Assembly: GCF_000332235.1 (NCBI RefSeq)
Contig: NZ_CM001775.1
Coordinates: 2,634,230 to 2,698,229 of the forward strand
DNA: 64,000 nucleotides
Reading direction: 5' to 3'
Origin: Geminocystis herdmanii PCC 6308
Lineage (GTDB): Bacteria; Cyanobacteriota; Cyanobacteriia; Cyanobacteriales; Cyanobacteriaceae
Part shown: in pieces, positions 51,336 to 61,839 of the stretch
How positions within the stretch are numbered: the stretch's first letter is position 1
Layout of the letters: each line of letters begins with the position of its first letter
Translations under genes and position numbers: made by a program
The notes under the pieces: model-generated
Database searches by the model: none
What the model was told of the DNA's origin: nothing
Seen by the model: the letters and a program-made list of their open reading frames with translations, nothing else

Positions 51336-54300
51336 GCACTTTAGCCCGAAAAGATAGCCAAGAATTACCTCTCATACCTATTAAACTTCATTTACTCTTT
51401 CGCAGTATGGAAGGATTATACGCCTGTATTAATCCAGAATGCCCAGAAGCCTCCCTTCATCCTCAATACCCCGATAAACCCAAGGGTTACGGAAAACTAT
51501 ACTTGAATAGTAAAACAGAGTGCGATCGATGTGGTTCACCCGTGATAGAATTATCCAGTTGTCGTAAATGTGGACAAGCCTACGGATTAACCTATTTAGA
51601 CAAAAAAGATCAATTAAGTATTTTACCTCGTTCTTTAGAGGCAATAGAAGACAATAATTCCGTTTATGTTTTGACATCAGGAGAATTAGATAGTATCACC
51701 AACGATGAGGGAGACGATTTAAACGACTCCGACACCGAAAAAGAGGAAATTTCCATCGGTAGTTTTACTATTGCTAAAGAGAAAAGCGATAATAATTGGC
51801 TAGGGAAAAATTTTCCTAATCCTCCTCAATCATCTTCTAATGAATGGGTTTTGCATTGGCATATTCCCCCTAAATCAAAGAATTGTCAAGGAGGTTTTCT
51901 CAAAAAATGCCCTGCTTGTAACGCCCAACCAAGGGAAAAATCTCCCCTGAGTCGCTTTATTTCCTATACCGATGCACCTTTAGAGGTAATGATTGATAGT
52001 TTGTTTGAGTTATTAGCCGAAGAAAACACCACCGAAAAATATACCCGACGCAAATTACTGACTTTTTCCGATGGCAGACAGGATGCCGCCTTTTTTGCCT
52101 CCGATTTTCAACGCACCCATACCGAAACTCTTTATCGTCAACTGGTGTGGAAGGCTTTTGAAGAAGTGGAAAACAATGGAATTGCTTCCGTTAACCAAGT
52201 CAAGGATAAGCTAGTAAAGTATTTTTTAGAAATTTCTATCCCTCATCCTGACAGAATTTCAGAAAATCATCACCGTAGCTATGTTGCCAATGATAGCAAT
52301 GAGGAAACCCCTGTTAATCCGAAAGATTGTAAAGATAAAGCGGAGAAAAGAGCAAAAGAGTTGTTATTGCGAGAATTTGCTTTACCATCCGCTAGACGAT
52401 TTTCCCTTGAGGCGTTAGGTTTACTCAGTTGCCATCTTGATTTTGATGATTATAGAGAGTTTTTAGAGGATTTAACCGCTAGATTTAACTTAAATAGTGA
52501 TGATAATTACGCCGAAGCCAAAATTTTTATCACGGGTTTAACCAATATTTTAAGACTATACGGGGCGATCGATCTGCAAGGTTCATCTAATTACTTCCCC
52601 GAAACAGGAGGCATTCAAGGAGGTATGCCTTCTCGTCTTGATGGTAAGGGGCGATCTCAATTCTATGTGAAGTTACAAAGAGAAACAAAAGATAAAAATG
52701 TCGTGTCTTTTTTACCTACAATGAATAAAGATAATGAACCAACGAAGCGACAAAATCAATTAGTATCTTTTTACTATAACTTTTTTAATGAAAAATATCC
52801 CTCACGGGAAAATTTAACATGGTTATTCGATCGACTCTTGAATGTTGGTATATTTGTTAAATACGAAGACGGCAGACAACTTAACTGGAATTTATTTAAT
52901 CTCCACAAAACGAATCAAGACTGGCATCAATGCAATTCCTGTCAACAAATTTTCTCTATTCCTCAATTAGCTAAGATAATTAATAAATCCAATGTGAATA
53001 TCGATCGTTGTCATGCCCCTAAATGTGATGGTAAACTAAAATCATTAAATCCTCAAACTTTGCCTGATGATCATTATCGCTATATCATCACTCAACGGCA
53101 AATCTTTCCACTGCGATCGCAAGAACACACCGCCCAACTAGGTACAGAAGAACTAGCTAACCGAGAAAACCGTTTCCGTCAAGGAAAAATCAATCTGTTG
53201 AGTTGTTCGACTACCCTAGAAATGGGGGTGGATATAGGGGAATTACAAGCAGTGGTAATGCGCAATTTTCCTCCCCATGTCAGTAACTATCAACAACGGG
53301 CAGGAAGGGCGGGAAGACGCACTGATGGTGTAGCCATAACCTTAATGTATGGGCAACGTCGTCCCCACGATCGATATTATTTTGAAAAACCGATAAAATT
53401 AATTAACGGTAAAAATCTAGTACCCAAATTAGACACGGATAACTATGAGATTCAAAAACGCCACATTCGAGCGGAATTGTTAGCGGAATATTTGCGGATG
53501 AGATTAAATAAGGGTGCAGAAAAGATTACTCTAGGAAACTTTTTCGGTTTATCGGATGATTTTTATTCCATGAGTGATATAACTGAAGATTGTATTCTGT
53601 CTCAATTGATGGAATGGTTATCTACCAAGTCAGCAGAAATTGTGATCGAAAAATGGTTAGATTTACTAGGTAGTAAAAAATCATTAAACCAATTTAGAGA
53701 AGGATTTAAACAGGATTTAGAGACATTTCAACAGGAAAAGCTCAACGACTGGAATAGTTTAACATCCATTCTTGAAGAACTAAAAGAATCTATTTCCCAG
53801 ACTAGAGATAGAAAAGAAAGAAAATCATTAGAAATAAAGCGCGATCGCATCGAACAGGAATTAGAAAAAATCCAAAAAACTTCTCTCCATGAGGAGTTAG
53901 CCAAAGCTAGTATTTTACCGATTTATGGTTTCCCTATTGATGTTGTACAGTTAATGACTATTGATAGTGGAGAATATTGGCAAAAACAAGGAAAACACCG
54001 ACTGCAAAGGGATAGACGTTTAGCGTTAGGAGAATACGCGCCCGGACAAGAAATTGTGGTGGACGATCGAGTTCATGTTAGTGTAGGAGTATTAAACCCC
54101 GATAAATTACCCATTCGTTACTATTGGGTTTGTTCTGCTTGTAACTATTTTGTCACGAATACCACTAAGGAAAATTATGATCGATGCCCTATCTGTGAAG
54201 CATTACCGAAAAGTGCCAATGAGAAACAATCGCGCCCTTATAAGATACCAAAAGCCTTTGTGACGGATTGGAATGAGACACCGAAAGTTACTCCCTACAG

Positions 54301-55105
54301 TAAACCGACTCGACAACCCACTTCTCAAGTTTTCCTGATACCCGAAGAAACGGAAAATAATACAGAGAAAAAATATCCCGTGTTTGAATTAAGTATAGTG
54401 CAAGGAGGAAAATTCTTTTTATCCAATCAAGGGCATTTAGATAAGGGTAAAGGCATTAAAAATAAAGGTTTTCCCCTCTGTAAATTCTGTGGTAGAGATT
54501 TAAGTGATCAAATTTCCAACACCGAAAAAGACACGAAAAGTCGCAGAAAAACATCAAAAGATATTAGTCATACTCACCCCATTACAGGAAATGAATGTAA
54601 AGGAAGATACGAAGAAACCCATTTAGGGCATGAATTTAGAAGCGATTTAATCAAAATCCGTTTTACATCTAAAGTAAAACCTCCCAGTCTATATACCAAA
54701 GTTATTCACCTTAATAGTGGTGGGGAAATTACCTCTGATGGTACAACAGAAAACAATCATACTGGACTTGACTTCTGGCGATCGATCACCTATGCTTTAT
54801 TAGCAGGGTCAGCTCAAATAATTGATGTACCGAGAAGCGAATTAGATGGTTTATTTCGCCCTTTAGAAAACGGTGAAACAGAAATTGTCATCTATGATAA
54901 TGTACCCGGAGGAGCAGGATATAGTAAACGTATCGCCCAATATTTCCCCGAAATTCTAACAAGAACTTATGAACTAATGAGATCCTGTGATTGTAGCAGT
55001 AGTTGTTATGACTGTTTACGAACTTATACAAATCAACTGTTTCACCATCAGCTCGATCGAACCTTGATTTTAGACTTTTTGAAACAAATTATCATAAACC
55101 TCTAA
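51308..55105 (+). pseudogene. DEAD/DEAH-DUF1998 helicase, C-terminal part
   Basis: Continuation of the helicase; the first in-frame ATG is 51407 (MEGLYACINPECPEASLHPQ). Zinc-type cysteines (CINPEC, CDRCGSPV, CRKCGQ, CPACNAQ), then RecA-2 with motif V LSCSTTLEMGVDIGELQAVV and motif VI YQQRAGRAGRRTDG near residue 625. The C-terminal DUF1998 zinc cluster is RSCDCSSSCYDCLRTYTNQL then FHHQLDRT. All helicase motifs are intact apart from the break at 51260. It could only be made from an internal start, without the ATP-binding lobe. Confidence 0.85.
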
Positions 55106-55189
55106 ACTCTTGAATGAGATTGCTTCGTTACCTCGCAATGACAATATAAAAAATTGTTTATCAAATTTGTATGTGTCATCAGATAAAAT

Positions 55190-58114
55190 TTAGGTAAAAT
55201 AATCTTCAAAATAGGTTTTTAATAGTTGGTTTTCTATGCAAGGACAAGCAATGATATTAAAGAGATTTTCTAAGGTTTTATCTTGTTCAAAATCAAATGA
55301 ACCTAACGATCGTTGTAAGAAATTTTCAGATTTAAGTAATGTTAAAAAGGGTGTCAATTCATTATCGACTTTCGATCGAACTGTGTACTGTAATTGTTCA
55401 TACCATTTCTCATAAGAAATAATTTTGATATTTGGATGATTATTTTTAATCCATTGTAACAAAGTAGCCCATTTTATGGGGTAAGGATTAACTAAATTAA
55501 AACTATTATTTAAGGATAATTCTTGTTGAGATAAATAGACGATCGTTTTACTAATATAATCCACTGGGATAAGATTAACAAGGGCTTTCATGTCAGGAAA
55601 AGCGGATAATTGCTGACAACCTTTTAACATTCTGGGAATAAATTCAGCATTAAAAGATGAGGCAGGTTGATTAAAATTAATGATATTACTAGGGCGAAAA
55701 ATTGTAACAGGAATTCCCCTCGATCGAGCTTGTAACAATAATCTTTCAGCTACATATTTACTTTTAGCATAACCTCCACATAAAAAATGTCCATCGGGGA
55801 TTTCATCGGTTTTAATAAAGGTAATTTTTTCTGAAGAAAAAACATCCGTTGTGGAGATATAAAAAATAGGTTTGGTTTTATTTTTACAGGCTAATTTAAT
55901 TATTTCTTTTGTGCCGTTTACATTGGCATTTCTTAAAGAAGCGTAAGGATAAACGATATTTACCCAAGCACCACAATGAAAAATTAAGTCTATTTCTTGG
56001 GCTAATTGCTCTATTTTTTCTGAAGATAAACTTAAATTTCTTTCAGCTAAATCTCCGATAATAGGAATAATTCGATCGAGATATTTTTCCTGCCAAAGAT
56101 TATTATTAATCAATTTATTTTTGATTCTATCTAAACCATCTTTTTCATTTTTTCCTCTTACTAAACAATATATTTGATAATCAGTATTAATTAAAAGTTC
56201 CGATAATAAATATACCCCTAATACTCCTGTTGCCCCCGTCAAAAAAGCATTACAATTCTTTTGATTATGAATCAATTTATTTTCAGGAAAAATATTTGAA
56301 GGTAAAATCGAATCATACTTAATTAAATTTAATTCATCTTTAGATAAGTTAATGGATTTCTTAAAGGGAATATGTTTAACTAAAGAGTGAATAGTAGTAT
56401 TTTGTAAAAATTGATCAATGGAAATATTTGAGTTAAAATAAGTATTAATTTCATCTATGACTATAATTGCCTTTAAAGAATCTCCTCCTAAATCAAAAAA
56501 GTCATCATTAATGCCTATATAATCAACGCTAAAAACATTTTGCCAAATATCAACTAACTTAATTTCTATGGGATTTGTCGGCTCTATATAAGCGGTTTTA
56601 CGGGGATTTTCTTGAGGAGGTAAAGGTAAAGATTTTCGATCGATCTTACCATTTAAAGTTTGAGGAAATTCGGTTAAAATTATGAATTTAGAAGGAATTT
56701 CATGGACAGGTAATTTTGTTTTTAAATATCCTAAAATAGCAGGAATGATTTGTTCATTTTCCGTAGGAATTTTTAAAGTAATATAAGCAATTAATCGTTG
56801 ATCTTCTGTACTAAATTTATGTAAAATAACAACGGCTTTATTAATATTAGGATGCTTCTCTAAAGTAGCTTCAATTTCCCCTAATTCGACACGAAAACCC
56901 CTAATTTTAACTAATTGATCATTTCTACCGACAAATTTTAATTGTCCATCAGGCAAATATACCCCAATATCTCCCGTTTTGTACATTTTTGAGTTGAGGT
57001 TATCACTGAAAGGATTAACTAAAAATCTTTCGGCGGTTAAGTCTTGACGGTTGCGATAACCCCTCGCAATACCTGCCCCTGTTAAGTATATTTCTCCCAA
57101 TTGCCCTTCCCCGACAATTTGCAACTTATCATCTAACAAAAAAACTTCCGTTTGAGAAATGGGCTTACCAATGGGGGGAATATCGTCATAGCCTCTGGGA
57201 ATGAGCGCAACGGTGGAAAAAGTGGTATCCTCAGAAGGTCCATATAAGTTAAATACCTGTTGGATATGTTTAAACAAGTAAACTTGTTGAACAATATTAT
57301 TCGATAAGGCTTCTCCTGCAAGGTTTACGGTGGTTACGGAGTTTGGAATACCATTAATTTTACATATAGATGCGATCGCACTGGGTACAGTATCAATGAG
57401 GGTGACTTGCTTGGCGTGGGGAGATTCGGGAAGATGTAAAATATTATCGACTAAAATGACTGTACCGCCAACACTCAAGGGTGCAAAAATTTCAAATATC
57501 GATAAATCAAAACAGATAGAAGTGGAAGCTAAAACCCCTTTTAGTTGTGAAAAAGAGTAAAAATTTATTGCCCAATTAATAAAAGCAACGGTGTTTTTAT
57601 GGAGAATTTCCACACCTTTAGGGATGCCTGTTGATCCAGAAGTATAAATAATATAAGCTAGTTTATTATCATCTAGTAATAATTCTATTTTTTCGATCGA
57701 ACCTTGATTAATAGTATCTTTATTTTTATCTAAATTAACCATGATACCTGTATAATCAGGTAAATTATTTTGTAGAGATTCTTGGGTAATAATTACAGAT
57801 AATTGAGAGTCATTAATCATAAATTCTAACCTATTTTTAGGATAGCTAGGATCAAGGGGCACATAAGCAAATCCTGCCTTTAAAATACCTAGTAAAGAAA
57901 TGATTAAATTAGCTTTTCTTTCTAAACAAACTCCGACAATAACTTCTTGATTTTTATCTATATTTAAACTATGTAAATAATGAGCTAATTGATTAGATTT
58001 TTGATCTAATTCTTCATAGGTAAGAGCTTCATTCTCCGTTAAAACAGCATAGTTTTTTAGATAGTTTTTGTTAATATTTTCAAAAAAGTTTTGAACATAA
58101 ATAATATTAGTCAT
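55190..58114 (-). CDS. NRPS-like adenylation-carrier-thioester reductase protein
   Basis: 974 residues. The adenylation domain (about 1-510) has A3 LAYIIYTSGSTGIPKGVEIL, A4 FDLSIFEIFAPLSVGGTV (Asp for an amino group), A5 NLYGPSEDTT, A7/A8 YKTGDIGVYLPDGQLKFVG and A10 TLNGKIDRKSL. The carrier domain has its Ser in DDFFDLGGDSLKAIIVIDEI (near 560). The terminal reductase domain begins AFLTGATGVLGVYLLSELL and has GYAKSKYVAERLLLQ. No condensation domain: it should activate one amino acid and release it as an aldehyde or alcohol. The start codon overlaps the stop of the RsbW-type gene (TAATG), so translation is coupled. Confidence 0.92.
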   Translation of the reverse strand: MTNIIYVQNFFENINKNYLKNYAVLTENEALTYEELDQKSNQLAHYLHSLNIDKNQEVIVGVCLERKANLIISLLGILKAGFAYVPLDPSYPKNRLEFMINDSQLSVIITQESLQNNLPDYTGIMVNLDKNKDTINQGSIEKIELLLDDNKLAYIIYTSGSTGIPKGVEILHKNTVAFINWAINFYSFSQLKGVLASTSICFDLSIFEIFAPLSVGGTVILVDNILHLPESPHAKQVTLIDTVPSAIASICKINGIPNSVTTVNLAGEALSNNIVQQVYLFKHIQQVFNLYGPSEDTTFSTVALIPRGYDDIPPIGKPISQTEVFLLDDKLQIVGEGQLGEIYLTGAGIARGYRNRQDLTAERFLVNPFSDNLNSKMYKTGDIGVYLPDGQLKFVGRNDQLVKIRGFRVELGEIEATLEKHPNINKAVVILHKFSTEDQRLIAYITLKIPTENEQIIPAILGYLKTKLPVHEIPSKFIILTEFPQTLNGKIDRKSLPLPPQENPRKTAYIEPTNPIEIKLVDIWQNVFSVDYIGINDDFFDLGGDSLKAIIVIDEINTYFNSNISIDQFLQNTTIHSLVKHIPFKKSINLSKDELNLIKYDSILPSNIFPENKLIHNQKNCNAFLTGATGVLGVYLLSELLINTDYQIYCLVRGKNEKDGLDRIKNKLINNNLWQEKYLDRIIPIIGDLAERNLSLSSEKIEQLAQEIDLIFHCGAWVNIVYPYASLRNANVNGTKEIIKLACKNKTKPIFYISTTDVFSSEKITFIKTDEIPDGHFLCGGYAKSKYVAERLLLQARSRGIPVTIFRPSNIINFNQPASSFNAEFIPRMLKGCQQLSAFPDMKALVNLIPVDYISKTIVYLSQQELSLNNSFNLVNPYPIKWATLLQWIKNNHPNIKIISYEKWYEQLQYTVRSKVDNELTPFLTLLKSENFLQRSLGSFDFEQDKTLENLFNIIACPCIENQLLKTYFEDYFT

Positions 58115-58533
58115 TACCGATAAATAGTTAAAGTATTAATATTTCGATCGCCTTGTCTTTCGTAAGCAAATTCATCGACTCCATCAAAAGCCAAAAATAT
58201 TCCTAAACCGCCAATTTGTCTTTCTTCTAAAGGAATCTCGATGGTTTCTTCTTCTGATTCTAGTTTAGTTCTAGGATCAAATGCTATACCACAATCAATA
58301 ATTTTAAATTCGATCGAATTTTCCGTGATTTGACACTCTAAAATAATATCACCAGTAGCATTAGATTCTGCATAGCCATAACTAATAATATTAGTCGCTA
58401 ATTCATCAATGGCAAGACGTAATTTATATATCTTTTTTTTTTCTAAATTAGCTGATTTTGCCGAATTTACCACAAATTCGGTGATAGTTTTGAGAGAATC
58501 TAACGTAGCCGAAACCGTCATTTTTTCAAGCAT
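58114..58533 (-). CDS. RsbW-type anti-sigma factor / ATP-binding kinase
   Basis: 139 residues. GHKL ATPase: YKLRLAIDELATNIISYGYA (N box), FKIIDCGIAFDP (G1) and RQIGGLGIFLAFDGVDEFAY (G2). RsbW/SpoIIAB-like serine kinase that would phosphorylate the STAS protein encoded upstream (59423-59740). Start MLEKMTVSATL; the second Met is an alternative. Immediately followed by the adenylation-reductase gene. Confidence 0.9.
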   Translation of the reverse strand: MLEKMTVSATLDSLKTITEFVVNSAKSANLEKKKIYKLRLAIDELATNIISYGYAESNATGDIILECQITENSIEFKIIDCGIAFDPRTKLESEEETIEIPLEERQIGGLGIFLAFDGVDEFAYERQGDRNINTLTIYR

Positions 58534-58556
58534 AATAAATAATTATTGTTATTAAT

Positions 58557-59009
58557 TTAGGAAAAAGGCAACAGAGAAAAATCTGCAAAAAAACACACTT
58601 GATAAGTAGAATTGGTTAAAGAATTAACTAACTTTCGATCTAAAGTTAATAGTGGAGCTTTAACTTTTTCAGAAAGAGCTACATAAGCTCCATCATAGGC
58701 TGAAATTTGGTAATTACAAGCAATTTGAAAAGCATCTGACATTAACTCTGATGTAGAAACATTGATTAAGGGAAAAGCTTTTACGATCGCTAAATCGGAT
58801 TGAAATTGAGTGTTTGAATAAATTCCAGCACGAATGTACTTCCAAAATATATTAGTTATTTCAATGTAAAATAAATCAGGGATATAAATTTCTGTTTGAG
58901 GGTTGTACAGAGTATCAAAAAGTTGTCTAACTTTTGGGGTAAGGGGATCATCAATAAATCGTTTAATTCCAATATTAGCATCTATAACACACCGTAAAAA
59001 ATTACTCAT
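58557..59009 (-). CDS. VapC-like PIN toxin
   Basis: 150 residues: CVIDANIGIKRFIDDPLTPK (Asp in VIDAN), PDLFYIEITNIFWKYIRAGI (Glu), QISAYDGAYVALSEKVKAPL then LTLDRKL (Asp pair). A metal-dependent RNase toxin. Overlaps its antitoxin by 4 bp. Contains the only AAGCTT that I found in the window (58775-58780). It interrupts the STAS / RsbW gene order. Confidence 0.9.
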   Translation of the reverse strand: MSNFLRCVIDANIGIKRFIDDPLTPKVRQLFDTLYNPQTEIYIPDLFYIEITNIFWKYIRAGIYSNTQFQSDLAIVKAFPLINVSTSELMSDAFQIACNYQISAYDGAYVALSEKVKAPLLTLDRKLVNSLTNSTYQVCFFADFSLLPFS

Positions 59010-59305
59010 CTTTCTCGATCCTCTCTGATTAATGCGGTACTGTCAGGAAGTCCATAATCTTGAGGATTAATACGGGAAATACTATCAATTTGATCTTGTA
59101 ATTGCGGTACGCTTTTGCACTTGTTTTCCCAAGTACGATCGATTTCAGGAGAACTCAAAAATTTTATGGAAATTCGAGGTTTTTCGATTGCTTGTTTTAA
59201 AATAGAGAGCAATTTATCATTAATAGATTGAGTGTTTTGTTCAGCAAGTACTTGAATCTGCGCGATTAATTCATCGGGAACATTTTCGATAATTATTGTT
59301 GCCAT
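59006..59305 (-). CDS. FitA/VapB-like antitoxin
   Basis: 99 residues: MATIIIENVPDELIAQIQVL then AEQNTQSINDKLLSILKQAI. A ribbon-helix-helix N-terminus of the FitA type, followed by a toxin-binding tail. Precedes and overlaps the PIN toxin gene. Confidence 0.85.
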   Translation of the reverse strand: MATIIIENVPDELIAQIQVLAEQNTQSINDKLLSILKQAIEKPRISIKFLSSPEIDRTWENKCKSVPQLQDQIDSISRINPQDYGLPDSTALIREDRER

Positions 59306-59422
59306 ATTTTTACCTCATTATTAAGATCAAGCATTATTAGCAAATATAGCATTTCCATAGAATTTGAAAGAATTTGCCCTCCTCTAACCCTAATTATTCA
59401 CTATTCACTATAAACTATTCAC

Positions 59423-59740
59423 TTATTCGTAGGTTTCTTGAATAATTAAACTGTGATGAAGTCCCGTTTTTTTGATTGTATCTATAATCATTTCATCGGC
59501 GCCAACGACATAAACATCAACCCCTGCGCCCATTTTTTGTTTAGAAAAGACTAATACCCTTAAACCAGCACTAGACATAAATTCTAAATCATTCATCACC
59601 AATACTAATTTTGTAGGCTCGGAAGCGGCGGCTTCTTCAATTTTAGTTTTAAAATCACCCGCATTACTACCGTCTAATTCTCCTGCTAAAATGATTTTTG
59701 CTACGTCATTTTCGATGACTAAATTAATATCTAATGCCAT
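59423..59740 (-). CDS. STAS-domain anti-sigma factor antagonist
   Basis: 105 residues: ALDINLVIENDVAKIILAGE then LDGSNAGDFKTKIEEAAASE, and LVLVMNDLEFMSSAGLRVLV with the phosphorylatable Ser in MSSAGL (near 57-58). RsbV/SpoIIAA-like partner of the RsbW-type kinase at 58114-58533, forming a phosphorylation switch. Separated from it by the VapBC insertion. Confidence 0.93.
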   Translation of the reverse strand: MALDINLVIENDVAKIILAGELDGSNAGDFKTKIEEAAASEPTKLVLVMNDLEFMSSAGLRVLVFSKQKMGAGVDVYVVGADEMIIDTIKKTGLHHSLIIQETYE

Positions 59741-59789
59741 TGTTTTTACTCCTGTTATTATTGTTTAAATTCAATATTTGCAATATTCC

Positions 59790-59852
59790 TAATTCTTAAT
59801 TCTTAATTCTTAATTCTTAATTCTTCATTCTTCATTCTTAATTCTTAATTCC
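59790..59852. repeat. Heptanucleotide tandem repeat (TAATTCT), 9 units
   Basis: Nine 7-mers (TAATTCT with TCATTCT and TAATTCC variants) between the STAS gene and the glgX remnant. Confidence 0.88.
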
Positions 59853-59855
59853 TCA

Positions 59856-61611
59856 TTATTTTGCTACTAGAATGATAGTCGATCGATCGCCCACTAAAAT
59901 CCCTTGCTGATTATCTAACAAAGGCTCACCTCCCACAGTATAACTATCATTAGGGGAAGGCATACCAGTATTCACAGATAAGTACCATTTGCTGGGTGCT
60001 GGAGGTTGAGGTAACTCAAACCAAAGGGTTTCCCAATGGGCATTAATAGCAACATAAATATAGTTATCTTGAACTGTGCCACCCTTAGCGTGTTTACCAC
60101 ACAGCATAAAGGCGCTCGTCTTACTCAAAGGCGACCAATCTGCATACCAAGCCTTGACTCCATGCCAACTAATATCAGGGTAGTTACTACCGACATAATC
60201 AAGGTTTTGGAAATGCCCTGTATTTCTTAACACGGGGTGAGCTTTGCGAAAATTAATGCAATTTTTGGTAAATTGGAATAAATCGTTATTTTGCTTCAAT
60301 AAATCCCAATTAAGCCAGTTTAGCTCGTTATCGTGGCAATAGGTGTTATTATTGCCGTGTTTCGTGCGTCCCATTTCATCCCCCATGAGCATCATCGGTA
60401 CACCCTGAGATACCATGAGGATGGCGATCGCATTCTTAATTTGTTTACGGCGTAAGACATTAATGCCAATGTCCTCGGTTGCCCCTTCCCAACCACAATT
60501 CCAACTATCATTATCATTACTACCATCGTTATTATTTTCCCCGTTGGCATCGTTATGTTTATAGTTATAAGAAACCATATCCATTAAAGTAAAACCATCA
60601 TGGGCGGTAATAAAGTTAATAGAAGTGGCAGGCGCTCTACCTGCACCAGCATACAAATCGGGCGAACCTTGTAACCGTTGGGCTAAATCTCCAATTGTGC
60701 CGTCTCCTTTGATGAATTTGCGCACACTATCTCTATATTTACCATTCCATTCTCCCCAACGTCCATAGGCTGGAAATGAGCCAACTTGGTATAAGCCACC
60801 AGCATCCCACGCTTCAGCAATGAGCTTACATTTGGCTAAAATAGGGTCAAATGCAAGGGTTTCTAACAGGGGAGGATTGGCAAGGGGAGCCCCCCAAGGA
60901 TCGCGCCCTAAGATGGACGCTAAGTCGAATCTAAAGCCGTCTATGTGGTATTCTGAAGCCCAATAACGAAGGCAATCTAAGACGATACCTCGTACGATGG
61001 GATTGTTACAATTAAGGGTATTACCGCAACCACTAAAGTTGAAATAATAGCCTTCGGGAGTGAGCATATAATAGGTTTTGTTGTCGATACCTCGAAAAGA
61101 AATCGTAGGGCCTTTTTCATTACCTTCGGCGGTATGATTGAAAACTACGTCTAAAATAATCTCAATGCCGTTTTTATGTAATTCTTTGACAAGATTTTTC
61201 AATTCGTCAACCTGCATCCCGAATTTACCTGTGGCGGCGTATCCTGCTTTGGGGGCAAAAAAGCCTACGGTGCTATATCCCCAATAGTTATAAAGGGTTT
61301 CTCCTGTTTCGGGGTTGGGGCGACTATTTTCAAATTCGTCAAATTCAAACACGGGCATGAGTTCGATCGATGTCACCCCCAACTCTTTAAGATAGGGTAT
61401 TTTATCGATAATCCCCAGGGAAGGGAATTTCTGCGAAAGGTTGGGGTGCGTGTTTTTCAAATAACACGAGGGTGCAAGAGGTGGCATGACTGGAAAAAAT
61501 GGAGAAGTTAACGCCTCCGGGTACAAAACTTGTTCCAAAAGGGTAAGGATTTCCCCGTCTGAGTTTAAATTTTTCGTGGGTATGAGTGGGATGAATGTCA
61601 ATTCTTTGCAT
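59856..61611 (-). pseudogene. glgX: Glycogen debranching enzyme GlgX, internally deleted and frameshifted
   Basis: The true start at 61611 gives the normal GlgX N-terminus (MQRIDIHPTHTHEKFKLRRG, CBM48 domain) for 69 codons, ending at FPGDYR and a stop. In another frame the sequence resumes at IIDKIPYLKELGVTSIELM and runs to the natural C-terminus. It keeps the GH13 motifs DVVFNHTAEGN, DGFRFDLASILG (nucleophile), LIAEAWDAGG (acid) and FITAHDGFTL. Compared with the usual roughly 700-residue enzyme, about 110-120 residues between CBM48 and the barrel are missing. The junction GGGGATTATCGATAAA suggests deletion between GATTATCG microhomologies. Debranching would depend on another gene. Confidence 0.85.
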
Positions 61612-61839
61612 GGTTTTGCGATAATAGATGGTATATCATAATACGCCTTGAAATGAGTGAAGCTGTTGACGAGATATATCCTAACATAAAACTTGACAAA
61701 ATCAATGATTTATGTATCTGTTTATTAACTAAATCAATTTAGCTAATTTTAAATCAATTTTTACTACTATCTTCTGTCTCCTAGAATTTAAGCTAATCAG
61801 CTAGAAATTGATTTCTAGTAATCTAGTCTTTTATGTTTA

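Noticed and set aside
50040-55105. DISARM or BREX locus
   Set aside because: No companion methyltransferase, phospholipase-D protein, PglZ or BrxC-like gene is next to the helicase.
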